Notes under the pieces: generated by a model
Told to the model about the DNA's origin: nothing
Database searches by the model: none
What the model saw: the letters and a program-made list of their open reading frames with translations, nothing else
Assembly (NCBI GenBank): GCA_964483375.1
Contig: CAZABJ010000003.1
Span: 42,216-106,215 of the forward strand
DNA length: 64,000 nt
Reading direction: 5' to 3'
DNA from: JAUIEH01 sp964483375
Lineage (GTDB): Bacteria; Pseudomonadota; Alphaproteobacteria; Caulobacterales; Maricaulaceae
Program-made: the position numbers and the translations under genes
Shown here: positions 6,541-15,127 of the stretch, piece by piece
Numbering within the stretch: position 1 is the stretch's first letter
Layout of the letters: each line of letters starts with the position of its first letter

Positions 6541-9330
6541 ATGCTTTCGCTCGGTCCTATGACGTTGCTGGCTCCGCTCGCGCTGTTGGGGCTGATCGCT
6601 CTGCCGGTTCTCTGGCTGGTGCTGCGCGCGACGCCGCCGGTCCCGCGCCGCCGCGTGTTCCCGCCGCTGCGCTTGTTGCTGGGCCTGCCGAGCGAGGAGG
6701 AGACCCCTGAGCGCACGCCGTGGTGGCTGATCCTTTTGCGCATGCTGATCGCGACTTTGATCGTGTTGGGGCTGTCCCGCCCGGTGCTGTTCCCGCCCGC
6801 CCCGCCGCCGGGCGAGGGGCCGCTGGTGTTGGTCGTCGACGACGGCTGGGCTGCGCGTCCGAACTGGGAGCGGATGGTCGAGAGCGCGGAAGCTCGGCTT
6901 GACGCCGCGCGCCAGGACGACCGGCAAGCGGCGCTCGTCTTCACCACGACCCGGCTGGGCGCCGCCGACGACGTAACGCTTCTCGACCCCTCCGACGCCC
7001 GGGACGCGCTCACCGCCCGAACGCCGGCCGCGTGGCCCCCCGATCGCGCCGCAACGGCGGCGCGGATTGAGGCGGCGATTGCGGAGGGCGCGCTGCCCGG
7101 CGACGCCGCCCCGGTTTGGATCGCCGACGGGCTGGATCACGCAAGCGACGAGGAGGCGTCGGACGCCGCGGTTCTTCAAGAAACCCTTGTACGACTTGGT
7201 CCTGGCGAAATCGTCGCGCCCGCAACAAGCCGCGGCGTGATTGGCGTGCGCCGCGTTGAGACCACCGCGGACGGCTTCGCCGTAACCGTGGTGCGCGCCG
7301 CCCCAACTGAGGCGCGCGAGGGCGTCGTGACAGCCTTCGACGCGGAGGCGCGACCGCTGACCCGCGCAGGGTTCTTGTTCGAGGAGGGGGAGACGACGGC
7401 GCGGGCGGAGGCGCGTTTGCCGCTCGAACTCCGCAACCGCATCGCCCATGTCCGCTTGGAGGCGGGCGGCTCGGCCGGCGGGGCTTATGCGCTTGACGAC
7501 GGATGGCTGCGACCGCTTATCGGGCTCGCCGCGTCCGCCGCCGATGAAGACATCCAGCCGCTTTTGGCGGATCTGCACTACATCGAGCGCGCGCTGGACA
7601 ACGCAGCGGAGCTGACGCGCGGGTCGCTGCGAGAGCTGATTGAAGCCGAACCCGGGGCGATCGTGTTGTCGGACGCCGGCCGCATCGTCGGGCCGGACGC
7701 GGCGGCTCTGTCGACCTATGTCAATGACGGAGGGCTTTTGATCCGGTTCGCGGGCCCTCGTTTGGAGGAACGCTCCGATGAGTTGGTGCCCACGCCGCTG
7801 CGCGAGGGCGGACGGACGGTGGGCGGCGCGTTGGGCTGGGACGAGCCCCTGCGCTTGCGGCCGTTTTCTCCCGACAGCCCCTTTTACGGCCTTGAGATTC
7901 CCGAGGACGTCACGGTGAACCGCCAAGTTCTCGCCGAGCCTGTCACCGAATTGGACACCCGCACCTGGGCCCGACTGGAGGATGGCACCCCGCTCGTCAC
8001 CTCGGCCCGGCGCGGCAGCGGGCGCGTCATCTTGTTTCACGTCACCGCGACGCCGGACTGGTCCAACCTCCCCTTATCCGGCCTGTTTCCTCAAATGATG
8101 GCGCGGATTGCGCCCTATGCCGGGGCGGGCTCGCCTGGCGAAGCCGAAACCGAAAGCGCCGCCTGGCGCTTGGAAACGGCGCTCGGCGCAGACGGACGCC
8201 TCACCTCGGCCACGGGCGAAGCCCGCATTCCGCCGGACGGCTTTCCCGACGCGCGCGCCGCTGCGGAGACGCCGCCGGGGGTCTATATCCGCTCCGGCGC
8301 CGCGCGGGCGCTGAACATTTTGGAAGGGAACGACGTCTTGACCCCGCTGCCCTCGCCTCCGAGCGGATTGGCGCTCGTCACCGACGATGGCCGGACATCC
8401 CGTCCCTTGGGCGGCGTGCTGTTAGCCGCCGCCTTGGCGCTCTTTATCGTGGACGCGCTTGCGGCGGGCGCGCTTGCAGGGGCCCTGCCCCGTCTTCGCC
8501 GCCGCGGGCTCGCCGCGGCCGCCGCGGGCGGGTTGGCCGTCGTGGTCGCGCTCGGCGTGTTTTCCTCCGCCGCTCACGCACAAACCTCACCCAGCGGCGT
8601 CCCCGAAGATGTGTATGCGCTCGAAGCGCTTGCGGAGCTTCGCCTGGCTTACGTGCTTACCGGGGACCGCCGTATCGACGAGATGAGCCACGCCGGGTTG
8701 GCGGGGATTTCTTACGAACTGACCCGCCGCACCTCCATCGAGCCCGCCGAGCCGCTGGGCGTTGATGTCGAACGCGACGAAATCGCGCTTCTGCCCATCC
8801 TGTTCTGGGTGGTCACCCCCGATACCGTCGCTCCCAGTCCCGAAGCGGCCGCCCGGCTCGACCAATTTCTTCGCACCGGCGGGGTGATCGTGTTCGACAC
8901 CCGCGATGCGGACGTGGCCGCGCTTCGAGGCGGAGCCCCGCATCCAGGTCTGTTCCGGATCCTCGACGCCATCGACGTGCCGGCGCTTGAGCCCGTGCCG
9001 AGCGACCATGTGATGACACGGTCGTTCTATCTGATGCAGGATTTCCCCGGGCGTCTCGGCGTCGCCCCCGTATGGGTGGAAGTGGCCGGGCAGAGTTCAT
9101 CCCGAGACGGGGTGTCTTCGGTGATCGTGGGCTCAGCGGATTGGGCCGCCGCCTGGGCGCTGGATGAAAACAACCGGCCGCTGGCGGCGATGTCCGGCTC
9201 GGGCGACCCCGAGCGTCAGCGCGAGCTCGCCGTGCGGGTCGGCGTCAACCTTCTGATGTATGTGCTCACCGGGAACTATAAGGCCGATCAGGTGCATCTG
9301 CCCGCCATTCTCGAACGGTTGGGGCAATAG
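6541..9330 (+). CDS. BatA-like N-terminus / DUF4159 membrane protein
   Basis: A 929-residue inner-membrane protein. The N-terminus (residues 1-90) has two hydrophobic helices bracketing the basic RATPPVPRRRVFPPLRLL stretch, as in BatA/aerotolerance proteins. A VWA-like domain follows with a degenerate metal site (VVDDGWAA instead of DxSxS). Around residues 620-685 there are two more transmembrane helices, the second ending in AHAQ like an internal signal peptide. The C-terminal periplasmic DUF4159 domain (from about 690) includes ELRLAYVLTGDRRIDEMSH and GGVIVFDTRD. A good AGGAGAGG ribosome binding site precedes it, 14 bases after DUF58. It probably anchors the MoxR system in the membrane; the specific role is unknown. 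Confidence 0.8.
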   Translation: MLSLGPMTLLAPLALLGLIALPVLWLVLRATPPVPRRRVFPPLRLLLGLPSEEETPERTPWWLILLRMLIATLIVLGLSRPVLFPPAPPPGEGPLVLVVDDGWAARPNWERMVESAEARLDAARQDDRQAALVFTTTRLGAADDVTLLDPSDARDALTARTPAAWPPDRAATAARIEAAIAEGALPGDAAPVWIADGLDHASDEEASDAAVLQETLVRLGPGEIVAPATSRGVIGVRRVETTADGFAVTVVRAAPTEAREGVVTAFDAEARPLTRAGFLFEEGETTARAEARLPLELRNRIAHVRLEAGGSAGGAYALDDGWLRPLIGLAASAADEDIQPLLADLHYIERALDNAAELTRGSLRELIEAEPGAIVLSDAGRIVGPDAAALSTYVNDGGLLIRFAGPRLEERSDELVPTPLREGGRTVGGALGWDEPLRLRPFSPDSPFYGLEIPEDVTVNRQVLAEPVTELDTRTWARLEDGTPLVTSARRGSGRVILFHVTATPDWSNLPLSGLFPQMMARIAPYAGAGSPGEAETESAAWRLETALGADGRLTSATGEARIPPDGFPDARAAAETPPGVYIRSGAARALNILEGNDVLTPLPSPPSGLALVTDDGRTSRPLGGVLLAAALALFIVDALAAGALAGALPRLRRRGLAAAAAGGLAVVVALGVFSSAAHAQTSPSGVPEDVYALEALAELRLAYVLTGDRRIDEMSHAGLAGISYELTRRTSIEPAEPLGVDVERDEIALLPILFWVVTPDTVAPSPEAAARLDQFLRTGGVIVFDTRDADVAALRGGAPHPGLFRILDAIDVPALEPVPSDHVMTRSFYLMQDFPGRLGVAPVWVEVAGQSSSRDGVSSVIVGSADWAAAWALDENNRPLAAMSGSGDPERQRELAVRVGVNLLMYVLTGNYKADQVHLPAILERLGQ

Positions 9331-9332
9331 CG

Positions 9333-11396
9333 ATGTTCGGCTACGCGATCGACTTTGACCCCCTCATCCATGTCTGGGCCCTGCTCGCGCTCGCGTTTTT
9401 CGCTGCGCTGTCGGGCTTGTTCGCCTCCCGCCGCGGCCGGGGCTTGCGCACGCTCGCAGTCGCCGCTGTGGCGCTCGCGCTGGCGAACCCCTCTCTCGTC
9501 GAAGAAGACCGCGCCGATTTGCCGGATGTGCTTGTCGCGGTGGTGGATGAGAGCCGCAGCATGCGGGTGGGCGAACGCCCCCAAGCCGCCGAGGCCGCTT
9601 TGGCGGCTCTGCGCGCGGAGGCCGCCGCCGACCCTGGGCTTGAAATCGTCGAAGTCGCCGCCGGCGATGATCCAGACGGCACATTGCTCTTCGAAGCCTT
9701 GGCCCAAGGTTTGGGCGAAGCGCCTCGCGGGCGGCTCGCCGGTGCGATGCTCATCACCGACGGCCGGGTGCATGATGCGCCCGAAAACGCCGAATCCATC
9801 GGTCTCGACGCGCCGCTCCACGCCTTGATTGTCGGCGAGCGCGAAGGCGGCGACCGACGGCTTGTGGTCGCCGAAGCGCCGGTGTTCGGCATCGTCAATG
9901 ACACCGCCGCTTTCACTTTGCGGGTCGAGGATGTCGGCCGAACCCCAGAGCCCGGCGAGGACGCCGAAGTTGTGCTGCGGCTTGACGGAGGCGACCCGCT
10001 CGTCGCCCGCGCACGGATCGGCGAAGACACCGAAATCCGACTGCCCATTCGGTTCCGCGGACCCAATGTGGTGGAGATCGAGGTCGCCGAGGGCCCCGAG
10101 GAACTGACGCTGGAAAACAACCGCGCCGCGGTGAGCATTTCAGGGGTGCGCGATCGCCTACGGGTGTTGTTGGTCACCGGAGAGCCCCATGCCGGCGCGC
10201 GATCCTGGCGCGATTTGCTCAAGTCCGACCCCTCCGTCGACCTGGTGCATTTCGTCATTTTGCGCCCGCCGGACCGCAATGAAGTCTACACCCCGGAAGA
10301 AGAACTCTCCCTGATCGGCTTTCCGACCCAAGAACTCTTTGAAGAGCAGCTTGAGAATTTCGATCTGGTGATTTTCGACCGCTATCGGCGACGCGGCGTG
10401 ATCGACCTTTTGTACCTCGACAACATCGCACGCTACGTTGAGGACGGCGGCGCCTTGTTGATCGCCGCAGGGCCGATGTTCGCCGGCCCCACCAGCCTCT
10501 ACCGCACCTCGCTTTCCGCGATTTTGCCCGTCCGCCCCACGGCGTCCATCATCGAAGAGGGCTATCAGCCAGGCGTGACCGAGGACGGGCGCGCCCATCC
10601 GGTGACGGCGGGCCTGCGAGAGCAAGACGTCAGCGATGACGGCTGGGGCCGTTGGTTCCGGGTCATTGAAGGCTCTGCGGTCTCAGGCCGAACCCTGATG
10701 AACGGCCCGCGGGATCTGCCGCTGTTGGTCCTTGACCGACAAGGCGACGGCCGCGTCGCGATGCTCATGTCCGATCACGCGTGGCTCTGGGCGCGCGGGT
10801 ATGACGGCGGCGGACCGCATGGCGAGCTGTTCCGCCGCTTGGCGCATTGGCTGATGCAAGAACCCGAGTTGGAGGAAGAGCGCCTGAGCGCCACGGTGGT
10901 GGACGACGTCATGCAGATCGCGCGCACAACGATGGGCGAGCCGCCCGGCGCGGTAAGCGTCACCACGCCGACGGGAGAAACTGTGGAGGTGGCGCTTACC
11001 CCTGCGGGCGACGGGCTTTATGTCGGCGAGACGCCGGCGCGGGAAACCGGGCTTTACAGTCTCAGATCAGAGCGGCTGACGACCACCGCGTCGGCCGGTC
11101 CGATAAACCCGCCCGAGCTCGCGGACCTGACGCCCACGCGCGAAATTCTCGCCCCTCTCATCGAAGCGCAAGGCGGCGGGGCGGTCTTCGTGGGCGAAGG
11201 CGGCGGGCTCGATTTGCCGTCGTTCCGCCGGGTGCGCCAAGGAGACGACGCGGCAGGGCGGGAATGGCTGGGATTGGCCCGCAATTCCGCCTACGCGGTT
11301 GAGTCTCAGGAGCGCCGCCCGCTCGCCCCGGCCTTGCTTGCCGTGGCGATCGCCTTGTCGTTGTTAGGTTTTGCTTGGGCGCGCGAGGGACGCTGA
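9333..11396 (+). CDS. VWA/glutamine-amidotransferase-like membrane protein of the MoxR operon
   Basis: A 687-residue membrane protein. Two N-terminal helices lie at about residues 7-30 and 38-52. A VWA-like segment follows with the metal-site motif VVDESRSM (DxSxS). The middle has a type-1 glutamine-amidotransferase-like fold (LRVLLVTGEPHAGARSWRDL; DLVIFDRYRRRG; GGALLIAAGPMF) without a clear catalytic Cys. One C-terminal helix (LLAVAIALSLLGFAWA) lies at about residues 665-680. Such proteins commonly close moxR-DUF58-DUF4159 operons. The gene starts two bases after the DUF4159 stop, so the four genes form one transcription unit. The expected role is an envelope-bound partner of the MoxR ATPase; substrate unknown. 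Confidence 0.72.
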   Translation: MFGYAIDFDPLIHVWALLALAFFAALSGLFASRRGRGLRTLAVAAVALALANPSLVEEDRADLPDVLVAVVDESRSMRVGERPQAAEAALAALRAEAAADPGLEIVEVAAGDDPDGTLLFEALAQGLGEAPRGRLAGAMLITDGRVHDAPENAESIGLDAPLHALIVGEREGGDRRLVVAEAPVFGIVNDTAAFTLRVEDVGRTPEPGEDAEVVLRLDGGDPLVARARIGEDTEIRLPIRFRGPNVVEIEVAEGPEELTLENNRAAVSISGVRDRLRVLLVTGEPHAGARSWRDLLKSDPSVDLVHFVILRPPDRNEVYTPEEELSLIGFPTQELFEEQLENFDLVIFDRYRRRGVIDLLYLDNIARYVEDGGALLIAAGPMFAGPTSLYRTSLSAILPVRPTASIIEEGYQPGVTEDGRAHPVTAGLREQDVSDDGWGRWFRVIEGSAVSGRTLMNGPRDLPLLVLDRQGDGRVAMLMSDHAWLWARGYDGGGPHGELFRRLAHWLMQEPELEEERLSATVVDDVMQIARTTMGEPPGAVSVTTPTGETVEVALTPAGDGLYVGETPARETGLYSLRSERLTTTASAGPINPPELADLTPTREILAPLIEAQGGGAVFVGEGGGLDLPSFRRVRQGDDAAGREWLGLARNSAYAVESQERRPLAPALLAVAIALSLLGFAWAREGR

Positions 11397-11472
11397 TCGA
11401 AACCGGGCGCGCGCGTTCAGCAGTCATTAGCCATGCCGCGATATCGTGTCATCCTACGTTTTCGGGGACGCC

Positions 11473-11994
11473 ATGTCGGGCTACGACCTCTCCACATTGC
11501 GCTGCCTGCTCGTCGAGGACCATCAGCAGATGCGTCGGCTGCTGCGGGAGTTGTTGCGCGCAATCGGCCTGAGAGACATCGAAGAAGCCGAAGCCGGCGC
11601 GGACGCGCTCGAAAAGCTTTCGCTCAACCCCTTCGACATCATCGTCTGCGACTACATGATGGAGCCGATCGACGGGTTGGAGCTGGCGCGTTTTGTCCGC
11701 ACCGCGCAGGACAGCGAGGATCCCAGAACGCCGATCATCATGGTCACCAGCTACACCTCACGGCGAACGATTTTCGCCGCGCGCGACGCCGGCGTGAACG
11801 AAGTCGTCGTGAAACCGATCTCGCCGGCGGACCTGTACACGCGGATTTACGCGATTGTCGAACGCCCTCGAAAGTTCGTTCGCAGTCCCAATTATGTCGG
11901 CCCCGACCGTCGCCGGCGGGTATTGGCCGACACCGGCGAACGCCGACGCTGGGACGACGAGGCGGACGCCGACGTTTTTGATTTGGGCGCCTGA
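11473..11994 (+). CDS. Single-domain response regulator with short tail
   Basis: A 173-residue cytosolic receiver protein. The REC domain (about residues 10-132) has the acidic pair VEDH near residue 15, the phospho-acceptor Asp60 in IIVCDYMM, the switch residue in MVTSYT and the conserved lysine in VVVKPIS. No DNA-binding or enzymatic output domain follows. The last 40 residues are basic then acidic, with the motif YVGPDRRRR that recurs in alphaproteobacterial stand-alone receivers. I prefer ATG 11473 to a GTG 27 bases upstream because the REC fold begins right after it. No kinase is adjacent, so its partner must be elsewhere. Confidence 0.85.
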   Translation: MSGYDLSTLRCLLVEDHQQMRRLLRELLRAIGLRDIEEAEAGADALEKLSLNPFDIIVCDYMMEPIDGLELARFVRTAQDSEDPRTPIIMVTSYTSRRTIFAARDAGVNEVVVKPISPADLYTRIYAIVERPRKFVRSPNYVGPDRRRRVLADTGERRRWDDEADADVFDLGA

Positions 11995-12042
11995 ATCCAC
12001 GCCTCGCTAAGGGTGCGAATCGTCGCTACCGTTGCTGGGCGT

Positions 12043-12058
12043 TTAACTGACCCTTAAC
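12043..12058 (+). promoter_or_regulatory. Consensus CtrA-type box TTAA-N7-TTAAC
   Basis: The exact spacing TTAA (12043-12046), seven bases, TTAA (12054-12057), C matches the full CtrA binding consensus of Caulobacter and relatives. It ends ten bases before the start codon of the small lipoprotein at 12069, practically on its ribosome binding site. This would suit repression, or a very short leader. Seen: the motif. Inferred: CtrA binding. Confidence 0.5.
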
Positions 12059-12068
12059 GGAGGTCGAT

Positions 12069-12263
12069 ATGAGCATCGAGCGTTCCCGAGCGCTGGCGAT
12101 CCTGGGTCCGGCCTTCATGCTGAGCGGCTGCGTCGCCGCCGCCGCCGCCGGCGCCGCTGTTTCAACGGCCGGCACGGTTATCGAAACCGGCGCTAACGTC
12201 GGCGGAGCCGTGGTCGGCGCAGCGGCTGATGCGGTCACCCCGGACAGGGACGACGAGGACTAG
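12069..12263 (+). CDS. Small lipoprotein
   Basis: A 64-residue protein with a lipoprotein signal: basic start MSIERSR, hydrophobic AILGPAFM, and lipobox LSGC with the modified Cys at about residue 21. The mature part is an alanine/glycine/valine-rich helix (AAAAAGAAVSTAGT, GGAVVGAAADAV) ending in the acidic DRDDED. It resembles small glycine-zipper-like entericidin or outer-membrane lipoproteins but has no assignable activity. The ribosome binding site GGAGG overlaps the end of the CtrA-type box at 12043, suggesting cell-cycle control. Confidence 0.7.
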   Translation: MSIERSRALAILGPAFMLSGCVAAAAAGAAVSTAGTVIETGANVGGAVVGAAADAVTPDRDDED

Positions 12264-12363
12264 CGCGTTCCTCTCGCGGCCGGCTGCGTTTCCCGCCTTA
12301 CAGCCGCCCTAAAGTCAGCCAAAAGTCCCGCACCTACGCTTTCAGGCTTAACGGGACCCATCC

Positions 12364-12846
12364 ATGTATCGTCTGTTTCTCCTCGCCGCCGGCGCGGCGG
12401 CGCTCACTGCCCCTGCAATCGCGCAGGATTTCAACCTGCCCCCGACGTCAGGCGCCATTTCGCTGCGCACCGGCTTCACGCCGGATCCGGTGACGGTTCG
12501 TGTCATCGGCGGCGGCGATATCGACGCAGACGCCGCTCTCGAGGCGGCCCGCTGCGCCGGCTTTATTGATGAAGCCCCGACTTTCTCGCTCAACTTCACA
12601 GCCGGCCTGCAAGGGTGGCCGCTGATTCTGCGCGCCCAGTCCGAAACCCCGTTCACGCTTCTGGTGAATGACCCGCTGACCAATTGGAGCTGCCGCGGCA
12701 GCGAAGACGGCCAGGCCGCGGTGACATATCTGCTGCCGCTTTCAGGGCGCTACGACATTTGGGTCGGCAACGCCGAGAGCGACGAGACGTTCGAAGCCGC
12801 GCTGGGAATCAGCGAAATTATCGAAGCCGAACAGGCTGAAGAGTAG
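12364..12846 (+). CDS. Secreted two-cysteine beta-domain protein (one copy, divergent)
   Basis: A 160-residue exported protein with a Sec signal peptide cleaved near AIAQ-D (residue 21). The mature part is one copy of the domain shared by the next three genes: GFTPDP near its start, a first conserved Cys (ARCAGFI) followed by EAPTFSLNFTAG, GWPLIL, a second Cys in NWSCRGSEDG, and the closing SGRYDIWVG. The DTTL and DDD-G-x-GLNP elements of the other copies are degraded here. The tail is acidic. The strand pattern resembles bacterial pre-peptidase C-terminal (PPC) beta-sandwich domains, but that is inference. Function unknown; periplasmic or extracellular. Confidence 0.75.
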   Translation: MYRLFLLAAGAAALTAPAIAQDFNLPPTSGAISLRTGFTPDPVTVRVIGGGDIDADAALEAARCAGFIDEAPTFSLNFTAGLQGWPLILRAQSETPFTLLVNDPLTNWSCRGSEDGQAAVTYLLPLSGRYDIWVGNAESDETFEAALGISEIIEAEQAEE

Positions 12847-12992
12847 GGCCGGACGCGCGCGTCGCTGAAAGCGGAGCCGCAGAATTCGCATATCAAACCG
12901 CGGCTCGCCTCGTTCTCGCCTTATCGGTTCGGTTCTTTTCGTGTGTCGTCGTGGTTTTAAACGTGCACGTCATCTCAAGGGAGTAGCAGCCC

Positions 12993-14468
12993 ATGCTTCG
13001 TTCGTTCTTGTTTGCTGGGGCAGCCGCCATTGCGCTGTCAGGCGCCGCGGCGGCGCAGAACCCCAACCTGGCCCCCGCCTATGGCTCGGCCAATCTGGTT
13101 TCGAATTTCCAGCCGGACCCGCATGTCGTGTATCTGCAGGCGGGCGGCGATCGCGACGCTTCCTCGCTCTCGTCGAACTGCTGGGGAACCATCGCCGACG
13201 CGCCGGACTACAACATCACCTGGTCCGCGGTCCCCTCGAATGGTTGGCCGCTCATTTTCGGCGCGCGGTCGGACGCCGACACCACCATTGCGGTGCGCCT
13301 TCCTGACGGCTCCTATGTTTGCGACGACGACGGAGGCGGCTACCCGCACCCACGCGTCGAACTCGATAACCCGCAAAGCGGCACCTATAACATTTGGGTC
13401 GGCACCTACAGCTCAAGCGCGGGCTACCCGAATGCGGCGCTCTATATCTCGGAAGTCTTCGAGTATGACGGCTTCGATTTGACCCCAAGCGCGGGGCCGA
13501 GCGCGCCGGCGTTCCCGACAAACCCGAATACGCCGACCATACCCACCAACCCCTCCACCGGCGGCTTGAACCCGAACGCCAACGGCACGTTCGGTTCGGT
13601 GACGCTGGTTACGGGCTTCGCCGACGACCCCCACCGCGCCAGCATCCAATCGGGCGGGCCGATCGACGCTTCGATCGCCGACTCCAGCTGCTGGGGCAAT
13701 ATCTCGTCCGCCCCGACCTATGTGCTGAATTACACCGCGGGCGACTTCTGGCCGCTCATCATCGGCGTCCAGTCCGGCGGAGACACGACCCTATCGGTTC
13801 GCACGCCGAGCGGGCGCTGGGTCTGCGACGACGACTCCGGACAAGGCCTGAACCCGCGCATCTCCTTCCCGCCGAACTCCGAATCCGGTCGCTACGCGAT
13901 TTATGTCGGAACCTACGGCGTCCAGGATAACGTCGCGGGTCAGCTGCTGATCTCCGAGCTCGACGAAATGATCCCGGGCGACGGCATCGATCCGGTTTTC
14001 CCGACCAATCCGACTAACCCGACCAACCCGATCACGCCGCCCACCCCGGGGCTGCGTCCGGACATCTCGCTGCCGGCGACCAACGGTACGTTCTCACTCA
14101 ACGCCGGCTTCGTTCCTGACCCGAACGTGACCACTTTGAGCCCCGGCGGGCCGATCGAAGCGAATTTGGCGCTGCCCGGCACCAACTGCCGCGGCTACAT
14201 TCCCCAAGCGCCTCACGTCGAGCTGAGCTACACCGCCGGCTCCACCTGGCCGCTCATCATCTCCGCGGGCTCAAGCGTGGATACGACGTTGGCCGTGAAC
14301 GCGCCGGACGGCACCTGGTACTGCAGCGACGATGACGGCGAGGGCCTGAACCCCAGCCTCACGTTCAACTCGCCGCAGTCTGGCGTTTACGACATCTATG
14401 TCGGCTCTTACTGGCAGGGCGACTCCGGCCGGGCGACGCTGCACATCTCTGAAGTCTCTTCGCAATAA
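12993..14468 (+). CDS. Secreted protein with three tandem two-cysteine domains
   Basis: A 491-residue exported protein. A signal peptide (AAAAQ-N, residue 22) is followed by three copies of a roughly 130-residue domain at about 25-155, 190-318 and 357-489. They are separated by Pro/Thr/Asn linkers (PTNPNTPTIPTNPSTGG; PTNPTNPTNP). Each copy has GF-x-x-DP, a Cys-x-G after 20 residues, YTAG and WPLII, S-x-x-DTTL, W-x-C-x-DDD, then SG-x-Y-x-I-x-VG-x-Y and I-SE. The two Cys per copy could pair, and the Asp-rich C-DDD loop could bind calcium. The overall pattern suggests a PPC-like beta-sandwich without any attached peptidase. A good AGGGAG site precedes the start, and a strong intrinsic terminator follows at 14478. 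Confidence 0.8.
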   Translation: MLRSFLFAGAAAIALSGAAAAQNPNLAPAYGSANLVSNFQPDPHVVYLQAGGDRDASSLSSNCWGTIADAPDYNITWSAVPSNGWPLIFGARSDADTTIAVRLPDGSYVCDDDGGGYPHPRVELDNPQSGTYNIWVGTYSSSAGYPNAALYISEVFEYDGFDLTPSAGPSAPAFPTNPNTPTIPTNPSTGGLNPNANGTFGSVTLVTGFADDPHRASIQSGGPIDASIADSSCWGNISSAPTYVLNYTAGDFWPLIIGVQSGGDTTLSVRTPSGRWVCDDDSGQGLNPRISFPPNSESGRYAIYVGTYGVQDNVAGQLLISELDEMIPGDGIDPVFPTNPTNPTNPITPPTPGLRPDISLPATNGTFSLNAGFVPDPNVTTLSPGGPIEANLALPGTNCRGYIPQAPHVELSYTAGSTWPLIISAGSSVDTTLAVNAPDGTWYCSDDDGEGLNPSLTFNSPQSGVYDIYVGSYWQGDSGRATLHISEVSSQ

Positions 14469-14477
14469 GCGAAGACC

Positions 14478-14514
14478 GGGGCCGCGTTCTGCGAACGCGG
14501 CCCCTATTTTTTTT
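14478..14514 (+). terminator. Intrinsic terminator
   Basis: A perfect 11-bp stem (GGGGCCGCGTT, loop CTGCG, AACGCGGCCCC) is followed by TATTTTTTTT. It lies ten bases after the stop of the three-domain secreted protein and ends that transcript before the next paralogue. Confidence 0.93.
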
Positions 14515-14529
14515 GGGACGCTACGCCCA

Positions 14530-15030
14530 ATGCGCAACACGCTGGCAGCCTTGTTCACCGCCGCCGCCCTCGCAGGACCCGCCTGCGCGGTGCCCGCCGC
14601 GGCTCAGGCGGATTTCGCGACCGCCACCGCGGGACCTGTCGATGAGGTTTGGCTTGAAGGCGGTTTCTTGCCCGATCCCTATGCCGTCACGGTGATCGCA
14701 GGCGGCGAAACGGACGCAGCCGAAGACCCCTTGCGCGCGGCCGCAGGGTGCCGAGGCTATGTCACCCAACGCCCCACACTGGTGTTGAGTTACGACGCCG
14801 GACGCGACCTTCCGCTTATCGTCTCAGCGGGCTCGCGCGACGACACCACGCTCGTCGTCCATGGGCCTGGCGGGGAATGGCGCTGCAACAATGACGGCGG
14901 GCGGGGACTGAACCCGAGCATTCGCTGGGAAGAGCCGGCCTCGGGGGTCTATGAGATCTGGGTGGGAACCTATCTCCCCAACCAAGCTCCTGTGGCGACG
15001 CTGCATATCTCCGAGATTACAAGCCAATAA
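14530..15030 (+). CDS. Secreted two-cysteine domain protein (one copy)
   Basis: A 166-residue exported protein with a signal peptide ending around VPAAAQ (residue 26) and one clear copy of the shared domain: GGFLPDP, AGG, GCRGYVTQRP, LSYDAG, LPLIVSAGS, DDTTLVVHGPGGEW, RCNNDGGRGLNPS, SGVYEIWVGTY and the final LHISEITSQ. The last residues are nearly identical to those of the preceding three-domain protein (LHISEVSSQ), so it probably arose by local duplication of its third domain. The start ATG lies 16 bases after the terminator T-run, which leaves little room for a leader or promoter unless some transcription reads through. Confidence 0.78.
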   Translation: MRNTLAALFTAAALAGPACAVPAAAQADFATATAGPVDEVWLEGGFLPDPYAVTVIAGGETDAAEDPLRAAAGCRGYVTQRPTLVLSYDAGRDLPLIVSAGSRDDTTLVVHGPGGEWRCNNDGGRGLNPSIRWEEPASGVYEIWVGTYLPNQAPVATLHISEITSQ

Positions 15031-15127
15031 CCGCGCGCCAGATCTTGACGCGAGGAGCTAGGGGCGCGATCGAACCGGCGACTTGGCGCGTCCGCGCGGC
15101 CCGCCGCGCGTCTATGGGAGAGAGACA

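Noticed and set aside
6379..8040. 553-codon minus-strand frame opposite the DUF58 and DUF4159 genes
   Set aside because: It spans the boundary of two well-supported genes and encodes Arg/Gln/Gly-rich low-complexity sequence.
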